A model generated the notes under the pieces. The model worked only from the letters and a program-made list of their open reading frames with translations, did no database searches and was not told where the DNA came from. Positions 9,742-17,551 of a stretch of DNA of 36,091 nucleotides are shown in pieces (the first letter of the stretch is position 1; each line of letters opens with the position of its first letter). The DNA is from Hylemonella gracilis (GTDB lineage: Bacteria; Pseudomonadota; Gammaproteobacteria; Burkholderiales; Burkholderiaceae_C). A program made the position numbers and the translations under genes. The stretch spans positions 1 through 36,091 of the forward strand of contig CAMAWQ010000007.1 in the NCBI GenBank assembly GCA_945862005.1. The letters are read 5' to 3'.

Positions 9742-10607
9742 CCATCCCGCCCCTCATGTGGGCCGGCAATGTGGTGGTAGGCCGGATGTTGAGCCCGCAT
9801 GTTTCGCCGGTCACGCTGAATTTCATCCGCTGGAGCTTGGCTTTTTTAATTTTGCTGCCGCTGGCTTGGCGCGTCGTGCTGCCGGGCAGTGGCTTGTGGG
9901 CCAGCTGGAAGCGCTTCACCTTGCTGGGTTTGCTGGTCGGTTGCTACAACGCGCTGCAGTACATGGCGCTGGAAACCTCCTCACCGCTCAACATCACCCT
10001 AGTGGCGTCCAGCAGCCCGATTTGGATGATGGCCATAGGCCGCTTGTTTTTTGCAGCGCCCATCAGCCGCAGGCAAGGCCTTGGGGCGGTGTTGTCCATG
10101 CTGGGCGTTGCCTTGGTTTTAAGCCGCGGCGAATTGGACGCCTTGCTGAATTTGCGATTGGTGGTGGGCGATGTGTACATTTTGGTGGCCACCCTGTCTT
10201 GGGCGTATTACAGCTGGATGCTGACCCAAAAAAATCAAGAACCGGCCCATATTCGCAACAATTGGTCGGCATTTTTACTGTCTCAAATTGTGTTTGGCAT
10301 GGGTTGGGCAGGCGTGTTTGCGGCCGGCGAATGGGCGACAGACCGCGCCTTTGTAAATTGGAGCTGGCCAGCAGCTGCCGGCATGTTGTTTGTAGCGCTC
10401 GGACCTGCACTGCTGGCCTACCGTTGCTGGGGTGCCGGCGTGCAAAGGGCGGGACCCGCGGTAGCCTCCTTTTTTTCCAACCTCACCCCCCTGTTTGCGG
10501 CCTTAGGGTCTTTGGCTTTATTGGGCGAATTGCCCCAATACTTTCATGTGCTGGCTTTTGCGTTCATTGTGGGGGGGATCGTGGTATCTTCAAAACGTTT
10601 TCAATGA
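9690..10607 (+). CDS. DMT-superfamily (EamA) membrane transporter
   Basis: About 305 aa with ten predicted membrane helices in two EamA repeats; the first begins LLLTIPPLMWAGNVVVGR, a typical EamA opening, and the second starts near VGDVYILVATLSWAYYSW. Members export amino acids or other metabolites, but the substrate cannot be read from sequence. Start chosen at ATG 9690; GTG 9681 is possible. Neither has a strong ribosome binding site and both lie inside the end of the CHAD gene, suggesting coupled translation. Its TGA overlaps an ATG of the lipoprotein frame (ATGA, 10604-10607). Confidence 0.88.
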   Translation: MSTQAYARLTPATILLLTIPPLMWAGNVVVGRMLSPHVSPVTLNFIRWSLAFLILLPLAWRVVLPGSGLWASWKRFTLLGLLVGCYNALQYMALETSSPLNITLVASSSPIWMMAIGRLFFAAPISRRQGLGAVLSMLGVALVLSRGELDALLNLRLVVGDVYILVATLSWAYYSWMLTQKNQEPAHIRNNWSAFLLSQIVFGMGWAGVFAAGEWATDRAFVNWSWPAAAGMLFVALGPALLAYRCWGAGVQRAGPAVASFFSNLTPLFAALGSLALLGELPQYFHVLAFAFIVGGIVVSSKRFQ

Positions 10608-10621
10608 TCGAGTCTTCTCCC

Positions 10622-11128
10622 ATGAACCACCCACCTCAAGCCCAAGTTACGGATGGACAAACTGCCCGCTCAGGCCGCTTGGCTTGGGTATGTGGCTTAC
10701 TGGCTTTGGTCTTGAGCGCCTGCGGAGCCACCACACCGCTCAACGAGAGCAGCGCCAATACTTCCCCCATTTCCAGGGAAATGAACGACCTGATCAACAA
10801 CAACCAGTTGCCTGCGGGGGCCAAAATCAACCATGGACAGTCGCTCATCATGGGCGCAGGCGACAACTGGGTGGGCCGAGTGGTGATGGAGCTGAGCCAA
10901 AGCCCTAACGCCACCTACAACTTTTTTCTAGACCAATACCCCGCGCAAGGCTGGACTTTGGTGACGGCAGTGCGAGGCAAAACCAGTTTGCTGGTGTTCA
11001 CCAAGGCCGACCGAACAGCCTCGGTGGAAATGGTGGAGGGCGCTTTTGGTGCCACCCAAACCACTTTAACAGTGACCCCCAAAACCACGCTGCCCACCCC
11101 GGCATCGGCCAGCCCCGCTCGGCGTTAG
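10622..11128 (+). CDS. Small putative lipoprotein, function unknown
   Basis: 168 aa from ATG 10622; an in-frame ATG at 10604 overlapping the previous stop (ATGA) would add 6 residues. A hydrophobic segment ends in a lipobox LSAC with Cys34, followed by Gly, which favours outer-membrane sorting. The mature part has a compact region (about residues 75-140) with VGRVVMELSQSPNATYNFFLDQYPAQGWTL-like features, resembling small envelope domains seen in Burkholderiales lipoproteins, then a Thr/Pro/Ala-rich tail. No enzyme motif is seen. Linked to the DMT exporter by overlap; a shared role is not demonstrated. Confidence 0.75.
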   Translation: MNHPPQAQVTDGQTARSGRLAWVCGLLALVLSACGATTPLNESSANTSPISREMNDLINNNQLPAGAKINHGQSLIMGAGDNWVGRVVMELSQSPNATYNFFLDQYPAQGWTLVTAVRGKTSLLVFTKADRTASVEMVEGAFGATQTTLTVTPKTTLPTPASASPARR

Positions 11129-11164
11129 AACCTAAGTTAAGGTCTTAGTTAGGACGTTAAAGCC

Positions 11165-11953
11165 TTAGTAGGTTCCGGGGTACGCACCCCCGTCTGCCAA
11201 TACGTTTTGCCCATTGATGTAAGCGGCCTGTTGGCTGCACAAAAAGGCGCAAATGGCGCCAAATTCTTGCGGGTTGCCAAAGCGTTGCGTCGGAATTTGC
11301 TTGCGGCGCGCATCCATCACGGCCTCCAGCGGTTGACCGGTTTTTTTAACGGCATTGGCAAAGTTGCCACGCAAACGGTCGGTATCAAAAGCGCCTGGTA
11401 AGAGGTTGTTGATGGTCACCCCATGAGCGGCCAACTTAGGGTTGCGCGCCACACCTGCCACAAAACCGGTTAAACCGCTGCGCGCACCGTTGGACAAGCC
11501 CAAAATGTCTATGGGCGCCTTCACCGCGCTGGAGGTGATGTTGATGATGCGTCCAAACCCACGGGCCGCCATGCCGTCTACCGTGGCCTTGATGAGTTCA
11601 ATAGGGGTGATCATGTTGGCGTCCACAGCCTTGATCCAAGCCTCGCGGTCCCAGTCGCGGAAGTCTCCGGGGGGTGGGCCTCCTGCGTTGGTGACCACAA
11701 TGTCAAATTCTTGGCGCTGTGCAAACACGGCCTGCCGCCCATCGGGGGTGGTGATGTCAGCCGCCACGGCCAAAACCTCTCCTGCACCTTGCAGTGCCTT
11801 GAGTTCGGCTACAGCGGCGTTCAGGGCTTCAGCACCCCGGGCCACGATGAGCACATGCGCCCCTTCTTGGGCCAAGGCCTGAGCGCAGCCCAAACCCAAA
11901 CCTTTGCTGGCCCCACACACCAACGCCCATTTACCTCTAATTCCTAAGTCCAT
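11165..11953 (-). CDS. SDR-family oxidoreductase with altered catalytic site
   Basis: 262-aa Rossmann protein. The cofactor motif reads CGASKGLGLG and the central motif NAGGPPPG, both variants of the classical TGxxxGxG and NNAG. The Ser of ITSS is kept, but where YxxxK is expected the sequence reads SNGAR: aligned on the following SGLTGF, the catalytic Tyr is Ser and the Lys is Arg. This matches the FabG-like atypical subgroup annotated as 3-oxoacyl-ACP-reductase-like (cd05344-type), whose substrate is not established. ATG 11953 has AGGA upstream. The GGT gene lies 34 bases upstream on the same strand, so co-transcription is likely. Confidence 0.9.
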   Translation of the reverse strand: MDLGIRGKWALVCGASKGLGLGCAQALAQEGAHVLIVARGAEALNAAVAELKALQGAGEVLAVAADITTPDGRQAVFAQRQEFDIVVTNAGGPPPGDFRDWDREAWIKAVDANMITPIELIKATVDGMAARGFGRIINITSSAVKAPIDILGLSNGARSGLTGFVAGVARNPKLAAHGVTINNLLPGAFDTDRLRGNFANAVKKTGQPLEAVMDARRKQIPTQRFGNPQEFGAICAFLCSQQAAYINGQNVLADGGAYPGTY

Positions 11954-11987
11954 ATTGCAAGTCCTACTTCAAATAAAAAAAAACGCC

Positions 11988-13607
11988 TTAATAACCTGCA
12001 GCCAGACCATCGCGTCGCGCGTCGCTAGCCGCCACATAGCCTTCTACCTTAGGGTCGCCCGCACGCCAAATAAACTGACCCGCACCAAAGTCTTGATAAG
12101 AATCGTTGATGACTTCCATTTTGTGGCCACGCTCGGCCAAACCTTGTACCGTGGCGATTGACATACCGGCTTCCACATTGATTTCTAACCCTGCGTTGTA
12201 ACGCCACCTTGGGGCGTCGCAAGCAGTTTGCGGATCTTGCTTGTAATCCAGCATGCGCACCAGCGTTTGCATGTGCCCCTGGGGTTGCATGTTGGCGCCC
12301 ATCACCCCAAAGCTCATCACAGGTTGGCCGTTTTGAGTCAAAAAGGCGGGGATGATGGTGTGGAAAGGCCGCTTGCCTGGCGCTACCAAGTTGGCCGGGT
12401 TGTGGGCATTGGCTAGCAAGTTGAACGCATGGCCTCGGTTTTGCAGACTCACGCCAAATTCCGGCTCCACACAACCTGAGCCAAAGCCCATGTAATTGCT
12501 CTGAATAAAGCTGACCATCATGCCGTTTTCATCGGCCGTGGTGAGGTAAATGGTGCCGCCCTTGACCGGGTTGCCCGCCCCAAAGTCCTGCGCCTTGTTC
12601 ATTTGAATCAGCTTGGCGCGCGAGGCCAAATAGGCGTCATCCAGCATCTGCTTGGCACTCACTTGCATGCTGCCGGGTTCGGCCACATAGCGGTAGACAT
12701 CGGCAAAGGCCAGCTTCATCGCTTCAATTTGCAGGTGCTGAGAGTCCACACCATCCACCGGCAAACCCGCCACATCCAGCTGGTTCAAGATGCCCAAGGC
12801 AATCAAGGCGGCAATGCCCTGACCATTGGGTGGAATTTCGTGCAGGGTGTAACCACGGTAGTTTTTGCCAATGGGCTCTACCCACTCAGGCTTGTAGGCG
12901 GCTAAATCGCTGGCCTTAAGGCAGCCGCCGTATTCATTCGAAAAACGCTCCAGAGCCTGGGCGATTTCGCCGCCATAAAAGGCCTGCCCTTTGGAAGCTG
13001 CAATGGCACGCAAACCCTTGGCTGCAGCCGCAAACTTAAACAACTCGCCCACACGGGGTGCCCTGCCCCAAGGCAAAAAGGCCTGCGCAAACCCCGGCAT
13101 GCTCTGCAGCTCGGCGGTGGCGGCTTCCCATTTTTGTTGCACCACCACGGGCATCAGGTAACCGCGCTCTGCAATTTCAATGGCCGGGGCCATCAAATCG
13201 GCAAAAGGCAACTTGCCAAAGCGCTCGCTCATGGCCACCCAACTGGCCACCGCACCAGGCACGGTCACAGCGTCCATGCCGCGCTTTGGCGGGTGCGCTT
13301 GCGCACCGTATTTAGATTCAAAGTACTGGGGTGTCCAGCCTTGGGGCGCACGCCCTGAGGCATTCAAGCCATGCAAGGCCTTGCCGTCCCACAAAATCGC
13401 AAACGCATCGCTGCCTAGGCCATTGCTAACGGGCTCACAAATGGTCATAGCTGCAGCCGCTGCAACCGCCGCATCCACCGCGTTACCCCCGCTTTGCAAA
13501 ATGCGCAAACCCGCCTGGGCCGCCAAGGGGTGAGAGGTAGACACCACGTTGCGCGCAAATACGGGCAAGCGGGTGCTGGCATAGGGATTGGAAAAATTGA
13601 ACTGCAT
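11988..13607 (-). CDS. Gamma-glutamyltransferase-family protein (cytoplasmic)
   Basis: Ntn-hydrolase that self-cleaves into two subunits and transfers or hydrolyses gamma-glutamyl groups. 539 aa. The N-terminal part shows the family sequence SGGNAVDAAVAAAAAM and EPVSNGLGSD. The predicted nucleophile is T352 in GGTIYLTTAD, which would release a 188-residue small subunit, the normal size. FGVMGANMQPQGHMQ near the end is also typical. No signal peptide is present, unlike E. coli Ggt, placing it with the YwrD-like cytoplasmic branch whose real substrate is often not glutathione. It lies downstream of tctBA, separated by a hairpin, and 34 bases upstream of the SDR gene. Confidence 0.92.
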   Translation of the reverse strand: MQFNFSNPYASTRLPVFARNVVSTSHPLAAQAGLRILQSGGNAVDAAVAAAAAMTICEPVSNGLGSDAFAILWDGKALHGLNASGRAPQGWTPQYFESKYGAQAHPPKRGMDAVTVPGAVASWVAMSERFGKLPFADLMAPAIEIAERGYLMPVVVQQKWEAATAELQSMPGFAQAFLPWGRAPRVGELFKFAAAAKGLRAIAASKGQAFYGGEIAQALERFSNEYGGCLKASDLAAYKPEWVEPIGKNYRGYTLHEIPPNGQGIAALIALGILNQLDVAGLPVDGVDSQHLQIEAMKLAFADVYRYVAEPGSMQVSAKQMLDDAYLASRAKLIQMNKAQDFGAGNPVKGGTIYLTTADENGMMVSFIQSNYMGFGSGCVEPEFGVSLQNRGHAFNLLANAHNPANLVAPGKRPFHTIIPAFLTQNGQPVMSFGVMGANMQPQGHMQTLVRMLDYKQDPQTACDAPRWRYNAGLEINVEAGMSIATVQGLAERGHKMEVINDSYQDFGAGQFIWRAGDPKVEGYVAASDARRDGLAAGY

Positions 13608-13660
13608 AGCGACTCAGAACCTCAAAGCAAACAAACTCTAAAACAGACTATTTAACGTAC

Positions 13661-13684
13661 AAACGGCACCCTAAGGTGCCGTTT
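13661..13684 (-). terminator. Terminator-like hairpin after tctA
   Basis: Perfect 10-bp inverted repeat AAACGGCACC / GGTGCCGTTT with a 4-base loop. On the minus strand it begins 23 bases after the tctA stop and is followed by GTACGTTAAAT; the stem ends in TTT but the T-run is short. It likely ends or attenuates the tctBA message before the gamma-glutamyltransferase gene. Confidence 0.65.
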
Positions 13685-13706
13685 GAGGGTTGCAGTGTAA
13701 AAGAAC

Positions 13707-15218
13707 TTACTCTTCTACAAAGGCCTCTTCACGTTTGGCCTTCACAGCAGGCATCAACACGATGATCAGCAACACCGCAGCAATTGCCAGCAATGTGGCC
13801 GACAAAGGCCGCGTGACCAACACGCTCCAGTCACCGCGAGACAACAGAAGCGCACGGCGTAGGTTTTCTTCCATCATCGGGCCCAAAATGAAGCCCAGCA
13901 ACAAAGGTGCAGGCTCCACACCCAGTTTGATAAAGATATAGCCGATGACACCAAATATCGCCACCATCCAAATATCGAAGGTGTTGTTATTGGTGGTGTA
14001 CACACCCAAGGCGCAGAACAGCACGATGGCGGGGAACAACCAACGGTAAGGCACGCTGAGCAGTTTGATCCAAATGCCAATCAATGGCAGGTTCAAAATG
14101 ATGAGCATCAGGTTACCGATCCACATGGAGGCAATCAGACCCCAGAACAGCTCGGGGTTGCTGGTCATCACCTGTGGGCCAGGCTGGATGTTGTGGATGG
14201 TCATGGCACCCACCATCAAAGCCATCACGGCGTTAGGTGGAATACCTAGCGTCAGCAAAGGAATGAAGGAGGTTTGCGAGCCTGCATTGTTAGCAGACTC
14301 AGGAGCCGCCACGCCGCGAATGTTGCCCTTGCCAAACGGAACTTCACCGGGCTTGAGCTTGGTTTTCTTTTCGACGGTGTAGGCCGCAAACGCCGCCAAC
14401 AAAGCGCCACCACCGGGCAAGATACCCAGCATAGAACCCAAAGCCGTGCCACGGAGAATAGCAGGCGTCATGAGCTTGATGTCTTCCCAGTTAGGGTAAA
14501 GGTTGCTTACCTTGTCAGTGAACACTTCGCGGTCTCCTTCCTTGACCGAAAGGTTGGCAATGATCTCGCCATAACCGAACACACCCATGGCAATGATGAT
14601 GAAGCCAATACCGTCGGTAAGTTCAGGAATGTCAAAGGAGAAGCGTGCCACACCAGAGTTCACGTCGGTACCCACTAGGCCGAGCAGCAAGCCCAGAATG
14701 ATCATGGCCACAGCCTTGAGCAAAGAACCCGAGGCCAACACCACCGCACCAATCAGACCCAACACCATGAGCGAAAAGTACTCAGCAGGGCCGAACTTGA
14801 AGGCGACTTCAGTTAGAGGAGCCGCAAAGGCCGCCAAAATCAAAGTGCCCACGCAACCGGCAAAGAAAGAACCGATACCGGCAGCGGCCAAGGCAGGGCC
14901 CGCACGGCCGCGTTTGGCCATTTGGTGTCCGTCAATAATGGTCACCACCGATGAAGATTCACCGGGCAAGTTCACCAAAATGGCGGTGGTAGAGCCACCG
15001 TACTGCGCACCGTAGTAAATACCGGCCAACATAATCAGCGCTGCAACTGGGGGCAGCGCATAAGTTGCAGGCAGCAACATAGCGATAGTGGCAATGGGGC
15101 CCACACCGGGCAACACGCCAATCAAAGTGCCCAAGAGGCAGCCGATAAAGGCATAAATCAGGTTGGTGGTGGTAAACGCAACACCGAAACCTAAGCTGAG
15201 GTTATTGATCAAATCCAT
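13707..15218 (-). CDS. tctA: Tripartite tricarboxylate transporter large membrane subunit TctA
   Basis: Inner-membrane channel subunit of a TTT carrier that takes up carboxylates delivered by a periplasmic TctC protein. 503 aa with about 11-12 membrane helices. Two family signatures are clear: GTLIGVLPGVGPIATIAMLLP near residue 30 and YYGAQYGGSTTAILVNLPGE near residue 70; a second-half repeat has GILPGGGALLAAF and GIPPNAVMALMVGAM. ATG 15218 is preceded by GAGGAGA at good spacing. It follows tctB after 11 bases. No tctC is in the window, so the substrate is unknown. Confidence 0.96.
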   Translation of the reverse strand: MDLINNLSLGFGVAFTTTNLIYAFIGCLLGTLIGVLPGVGPIATIAMLLPATYALPPVAALIMLAGIYYGAQYGGSTTAILVNLPGESSSVVTIIDGHQMAKRGRAGPALAAAGIGSFFAGCVGTLILAAFAAPLTEVAFKFGPAEYFSLMVLGLIGAVVLASGSLLKAVAMIILGLLLGLVGTDVNSGVARFSFDIPELTDGIGFIIIAMGVFGYGEIIANLSVKEGDREVFTDKVSNLYPNWEDIKLMTPAILRGTALGSMLGILPGGGALLAAFAAYTVEKKTKLKPGEVPFGKGNIRGVAAPESANNAGSQTSFIPLLTLGIPPNAVMALMVGAMTIHNIQPGPQVMTSNPELFWGLIASMWIGNLMLIILNLPLIGIWIKLLSVPYRWLFPAIVLFCALGVYTTNNNTFDIWMVAIFGVIGYIFIKLGVEPAPLLLGFILGPMMEENLRRALLLSRGDWSVLVTRPLSATLLAIAAVLLIIVLMPAVKAKREEAFVEE

Positions 15219-15229
15219 TTAGGGTCTCC

Positions 15230-15718
15230 TCAACCAGTAATGAAAGCAGGCCAAACGGGCAACTGCAACTTCAGCAGCTTCACAAAGGCCAAGTAACTGC
15301 CAATCGACAAAACCACGCTGAGGATCAACACCTCTTTGAGCTTGAAGACTTCACCGGCCAAGCTGGCCACAATCACCAAGCCAAAAATTCCAACGATCAA
15401 GCCCATATGTGGAATACCCAACTTGGGCAAACCACCGAGCAAGATACCAAACAACACGTTGGCCGAGATCACGAAGAACAAGGGCTTCCAAGCCCATTTG
15501 CCGATCTTATCGCCACCTTGCGCTTTTGAGGTAAAGCCCGTCACAGTGATGAGCACGCCCAAAATGGTTAAGACGGTCCCAAGCAAGGTTGGGAAGTAAC
15601 CTGGGCCCATACGGGCGCCGGTACCCAAGTTATAACTGGAAGCGCCATAGACAAAAGCCAAGCCCAACGCAGTAAACATGAGTCCGGAGAAAAAGTCTTT
15701 CTGACTCTTGATATTCAC
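15230..15718 (-). CDS. tctB: Tripartite tricarboxylate transporter small membrane subunit TctB
   Basis: Small four-to-five-helix partner of TctA, 162 aa. The GTG start (15716-15718) is chosen because AGGAGA sits 6 bases upstream and it yields the normal TctB length; an ATG-initiated longer frame would run through the upstream palindrome and has no ribosome binding site. The region NLGTGARMGPGYFPTLLG near residue 30 is the family signature linking the first two helices. First gene of the tctBA pair. Confidence 0.92.
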   Translation of the reverse strand: MNIKSQKDFFSGLMFTALGLAFVYGASSYNLGTGARMGPGYFPTLLGTVLTILGVLITVTGFTSKAQGGDKIGKWAWKPLFFVISANVLFGILLGGLPKLGIPHMGLIVGIFGLVIVASLAGEVFKLKEVLILSVVLSIGSYLAFVKLLKLQLPVWPAFITG

Positions 15719-15757
15719 AAAAGATCTCCTACAAATTTCTAGAAGGTCGCATTCTGC

Positions 15758-15786
15758 CTTGTATTCATGCGGCTTCTGGATGTGGA
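15758..15786 (-). promoter_or_regulatory. Possible tctB promoter
   Basis: On the minus strand: TCCACA (15786-15781), a 17-base spacer, TACAAG (15763-15758). Each hexamer matches consensus at 4 of 6 positions, so this is a weak sigma-70-type promoter that would need an activator. Start near 15751 would give a leader of about 33 bases. Confidence 0.3.
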
Positions 15787-15805
15787 TACCACCTATTTGC
15801 GCCAT

Positions 15806-15823
15806 CCTAGGGATATCCCTAGG
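15806..15823. promoter_or_regulatory. Perfect 18-bp palindrome upstream of tctB, candidate operator
   Basis: CCTAGGGATATCCCTAGG is identical to its reverse complement over all 18 bases. It sits between the spermidine-synthase-like stop (15831) and tctB, centred about 64 bases upstream of the transcription start implied by the weak promoter at 15758-15786. This is a classical class-I activator distance. No spacer loop is available, so it is a poor terminator and a good dimeric-protein site. The binding protein is not identified. Confidence 0.55.
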
Positions 15824-15830
15824 CACATCC

Positions 15831-16652
15831 TCAAGATATCAAGTCAACGGGTTTGAAGCCTTTGATCCATTTCAGTGCAGGCAAACCCCAACGGGCTTGT
15901 ATGAGCTCGGCACGTTGCACCAAAAGCTTGCGGTCGGGTCGCTTTGGAGTGCGTTGGGCCAGCACCACGGTGTTGCCCTCGCGCGTGGCCTTAAATGTCC
16001 ACAAGGCATCTGTCCCAAAAGCCTTGGCCATTTTTTGAAGGCTGCGCTGGTAGCTGGACGAACGCCCAAATAAATTGACTGTCATGCAACCATGCTCCGT
16101 TAAGGTGGCGCAGCAATCGGCATAAAAAACCTCACTATCGAGCACAGGGGCAGCGGCTTGAGCGTCGTACAAGTCCACCTGCAAGGCATCCACACTGGCC
16201 TGCCAATGCGCTTGCCGAATTTCTTCAGCCGCATTGCCCAACACCACTTGCATGCGTTTTGTGTTGGCTGGCAGCTTGAACCAGCCGCGGCAGGCGGCAA
16301 TGACCTGTGGGTTGAGCTCAATAGCGGTGGTCTGCATGCGCAGCACCTTGTGGCAAAACTTGGTCAAAGACCCTGCGCCCAAGCCCAGTTGCAGGGCTTG
16401 GAGACTGGGCACCGTGTCGGGCTCTACCAGCAGCATCCAAGCAAACATGCGTTGAATGTATTCATGCACCAAGGCGGTGGGGTCATCTATTCGCATAGAA
16501 CCCTGAATCCACTCGGTTTCCAAGTGCATGTGCCGCACATCGCCCCAATCCGAAAAATGCACCTCGGGCAAAACCGCAGCTGCTACTTGAGCAGCTTTTG
16601 AGACACCAGGGGATTTGGGAGCGCTTTTGCTCACAGGTAGGGCTGTACCCAC
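15831..16652 (-). CDS. Spermidine-synthase-like (SpeE-fold) methyltransferase family protein
   Basis: About 273 aa with the class I SAM-type fold of spermidine synthases: LQLGLGAGSLTKFC is the cofactor loop, TAIELNPQVI the acidic strand end, and VDALQVDLYDA the motif carrying the key Asp residues. It lacks the N-terminal beta-hairpin domain and clear polyamine-binding motifs of true SpeE, so the product is uncertain. ATG 16652 overlaps the preceding SDR by 22 bases; GTG 16634, which forms GTGA with that SDR's stop, is an equally likely start (267 aa). Last gene of the lolC-lolD-tatD-SDR run. Confidence 0.8.
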   Translation of the reverse strand: MGTALPVSKSAPKSPGVSKAAQVAAAVLPEVHFSDWGDVRHMHLETEWIQGSMRIDDPTALVHEYIQRMFAWMLLVEPDTVPSLQALQLGLGAGSLTKFCHKVLRMQTTAIELNPQVIAACRGWFKLPANTKRMQVVLGNAAEEIRQAHWQASVDALQVDLYDAQAAAPVLDSEVFYADCCATLTEHGCMTVNLFGRSSSYQRSLQKMAKAFGTDALWTFKATREGNTVVLAQRTPKRPDRKLLVQRAELIQARWGLPALKWIKGFKPVDLIS

Positions 16653-17551
16653 TGCTCACTGCGCTCCCATAGAGCGCGGGCCAGGCTTGCGTCTTGCCCC
16701 AAGGGGGTGGGCAGCACGTGCTTGCACAGGTCGTAATAAAGACCCGTTTCGTTTGCGCATTGCGCTGAAGTGGCGCAGAACAGCGAGGTGCGAGCACCTT
16801 CTTCTGGAGTGATCATGCCGCGCAACTTAAGCAAATGCCTAAAGGGCAAGGGAACGGCTCGCCACACCTCTGTGGACACCACGCCAGGGTGCAAGGCATA
16901 GCTGGTCACGCCTGTATCCTGCAGGCGTCTGCCCAGCTCTGCGCTGAACCAAATATTGGCCAGCTTCGAGACGCCGTATTCCTGAATGCCGGTAAACGTT
17001 CGGGTGGGTTGCTGCAAGGCCTCCCAACTCCAAGCCTGGGCTTTGCGGTGGGCCCGACTGGCCACCGTGACCACGCGCGCCGAACCATAAGCAGAGGCCG
17101 TGGCCTTGAGCTTAGGCAGCAGCAACTGCGTGAGCAAAAAATGGCCCACGTGGTTGACGCCAAATACCTTTTCAAATCCGCTTGCAGACAAGCCGCGCGC
17201 ACCCGCCAAGCCTGCGTTGTTGATCAAGATGTGAAGAGGAAACCCAAGGCTCAAAAAAGCTTGGGCACAAGCTTTTACAGAATGCAGGTCGCCAAGGTCA
17301 AGTGGCAACCATTCCACCTGCCCAATAGGGGGCACGGTGGCAGCGGAATTAGAAATAGGCATCAGGGTGGGCCAGGCCCGGATTTCGTCCAGAACCACTT
17401 GGGTTCTTTCCTGCGACAAACCTGCCAAAAACACCCTCGCACCATGGCGAGCCAGTTCTCGAGCCGTCACGCGGCCTATGCCTGTGTTGGCGCCAGTGAT
17501 CAAGGCAACTTTTCCGGTCAAGTCTGGCAGGTTCAGCGGGGGGATGTTCAT
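16631..17551 (-). CDS. SDR-family oxidoreductase, retinol-dehydrogenase-like
   Basis: 306-aa classical-type short-chain dehydrogenase with intact motifs: TGANTGIG cofactor loop near residue 20, NNAG, the active-site Ser in VASRAHR, and YGVSK as the catalytic YxxxK. LHPGVVSTEVWR follows, as in the retinol dehydrogenase/WWOX-like group that prefers NADP(H). The real substrate is unknown; bacterial members are often assigned only as oxidoreductases. Its ATG overlaps the tatD stop (ATGA, 17548-17551), giving translational coupling. Confidence 0.9.
   Translation of the reverse strand: MNIPPLNLPDLTGKVALITGANTGIGRVTARELARHGARVFLAGLSQERTQVVLDEIRAWPTLMPISNSAATVPPIGQVEWLPLDLGDLHSVKACAQAFLSLGFPLHILINNAGLAGARGLSASGFEKVFGVNHVGHFLLTQLLLPKLKATASAYGSARVVTVASRAHRKAQAWSWEALQQPTRTFTGIQEYGVSKLANIWFSAELGRRLQDTGVTSYALHPGVVSTEVWRAVPLPFRHLLKLRGMITPEEGARTSLFCATSAQCANETGLYYDLCKHVLPTPLGQDASLARALWERSEQWVQPYL

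Noticed and set aside
9560-10600. A long open frame running into the lipoprotein at 10622-11128
   Set aside because: Only the last part (from 10604/10622) looks like a protein with a signal peptide; the upstream part is the out-of-frame shadow of the DMT transporter at 9690-10607.
11131-11153. Nested short inverted repeats (CTAAG/CTTAG, CCTAA/TTAGG) between the lipoprotein and the SDR
   Set aside because: Stems are 5 bp and AT-rich without a T-tract; not strong enough to call a terminator.
13874-14080. Several short open frames inside tctA, ileS, recJ and trpS on the opposite strand
   Set aside because: They have no ribosome binding site or recognisable domain and lie entirely under well-supported genes; high-GC coding DNA produces such frames routinely.
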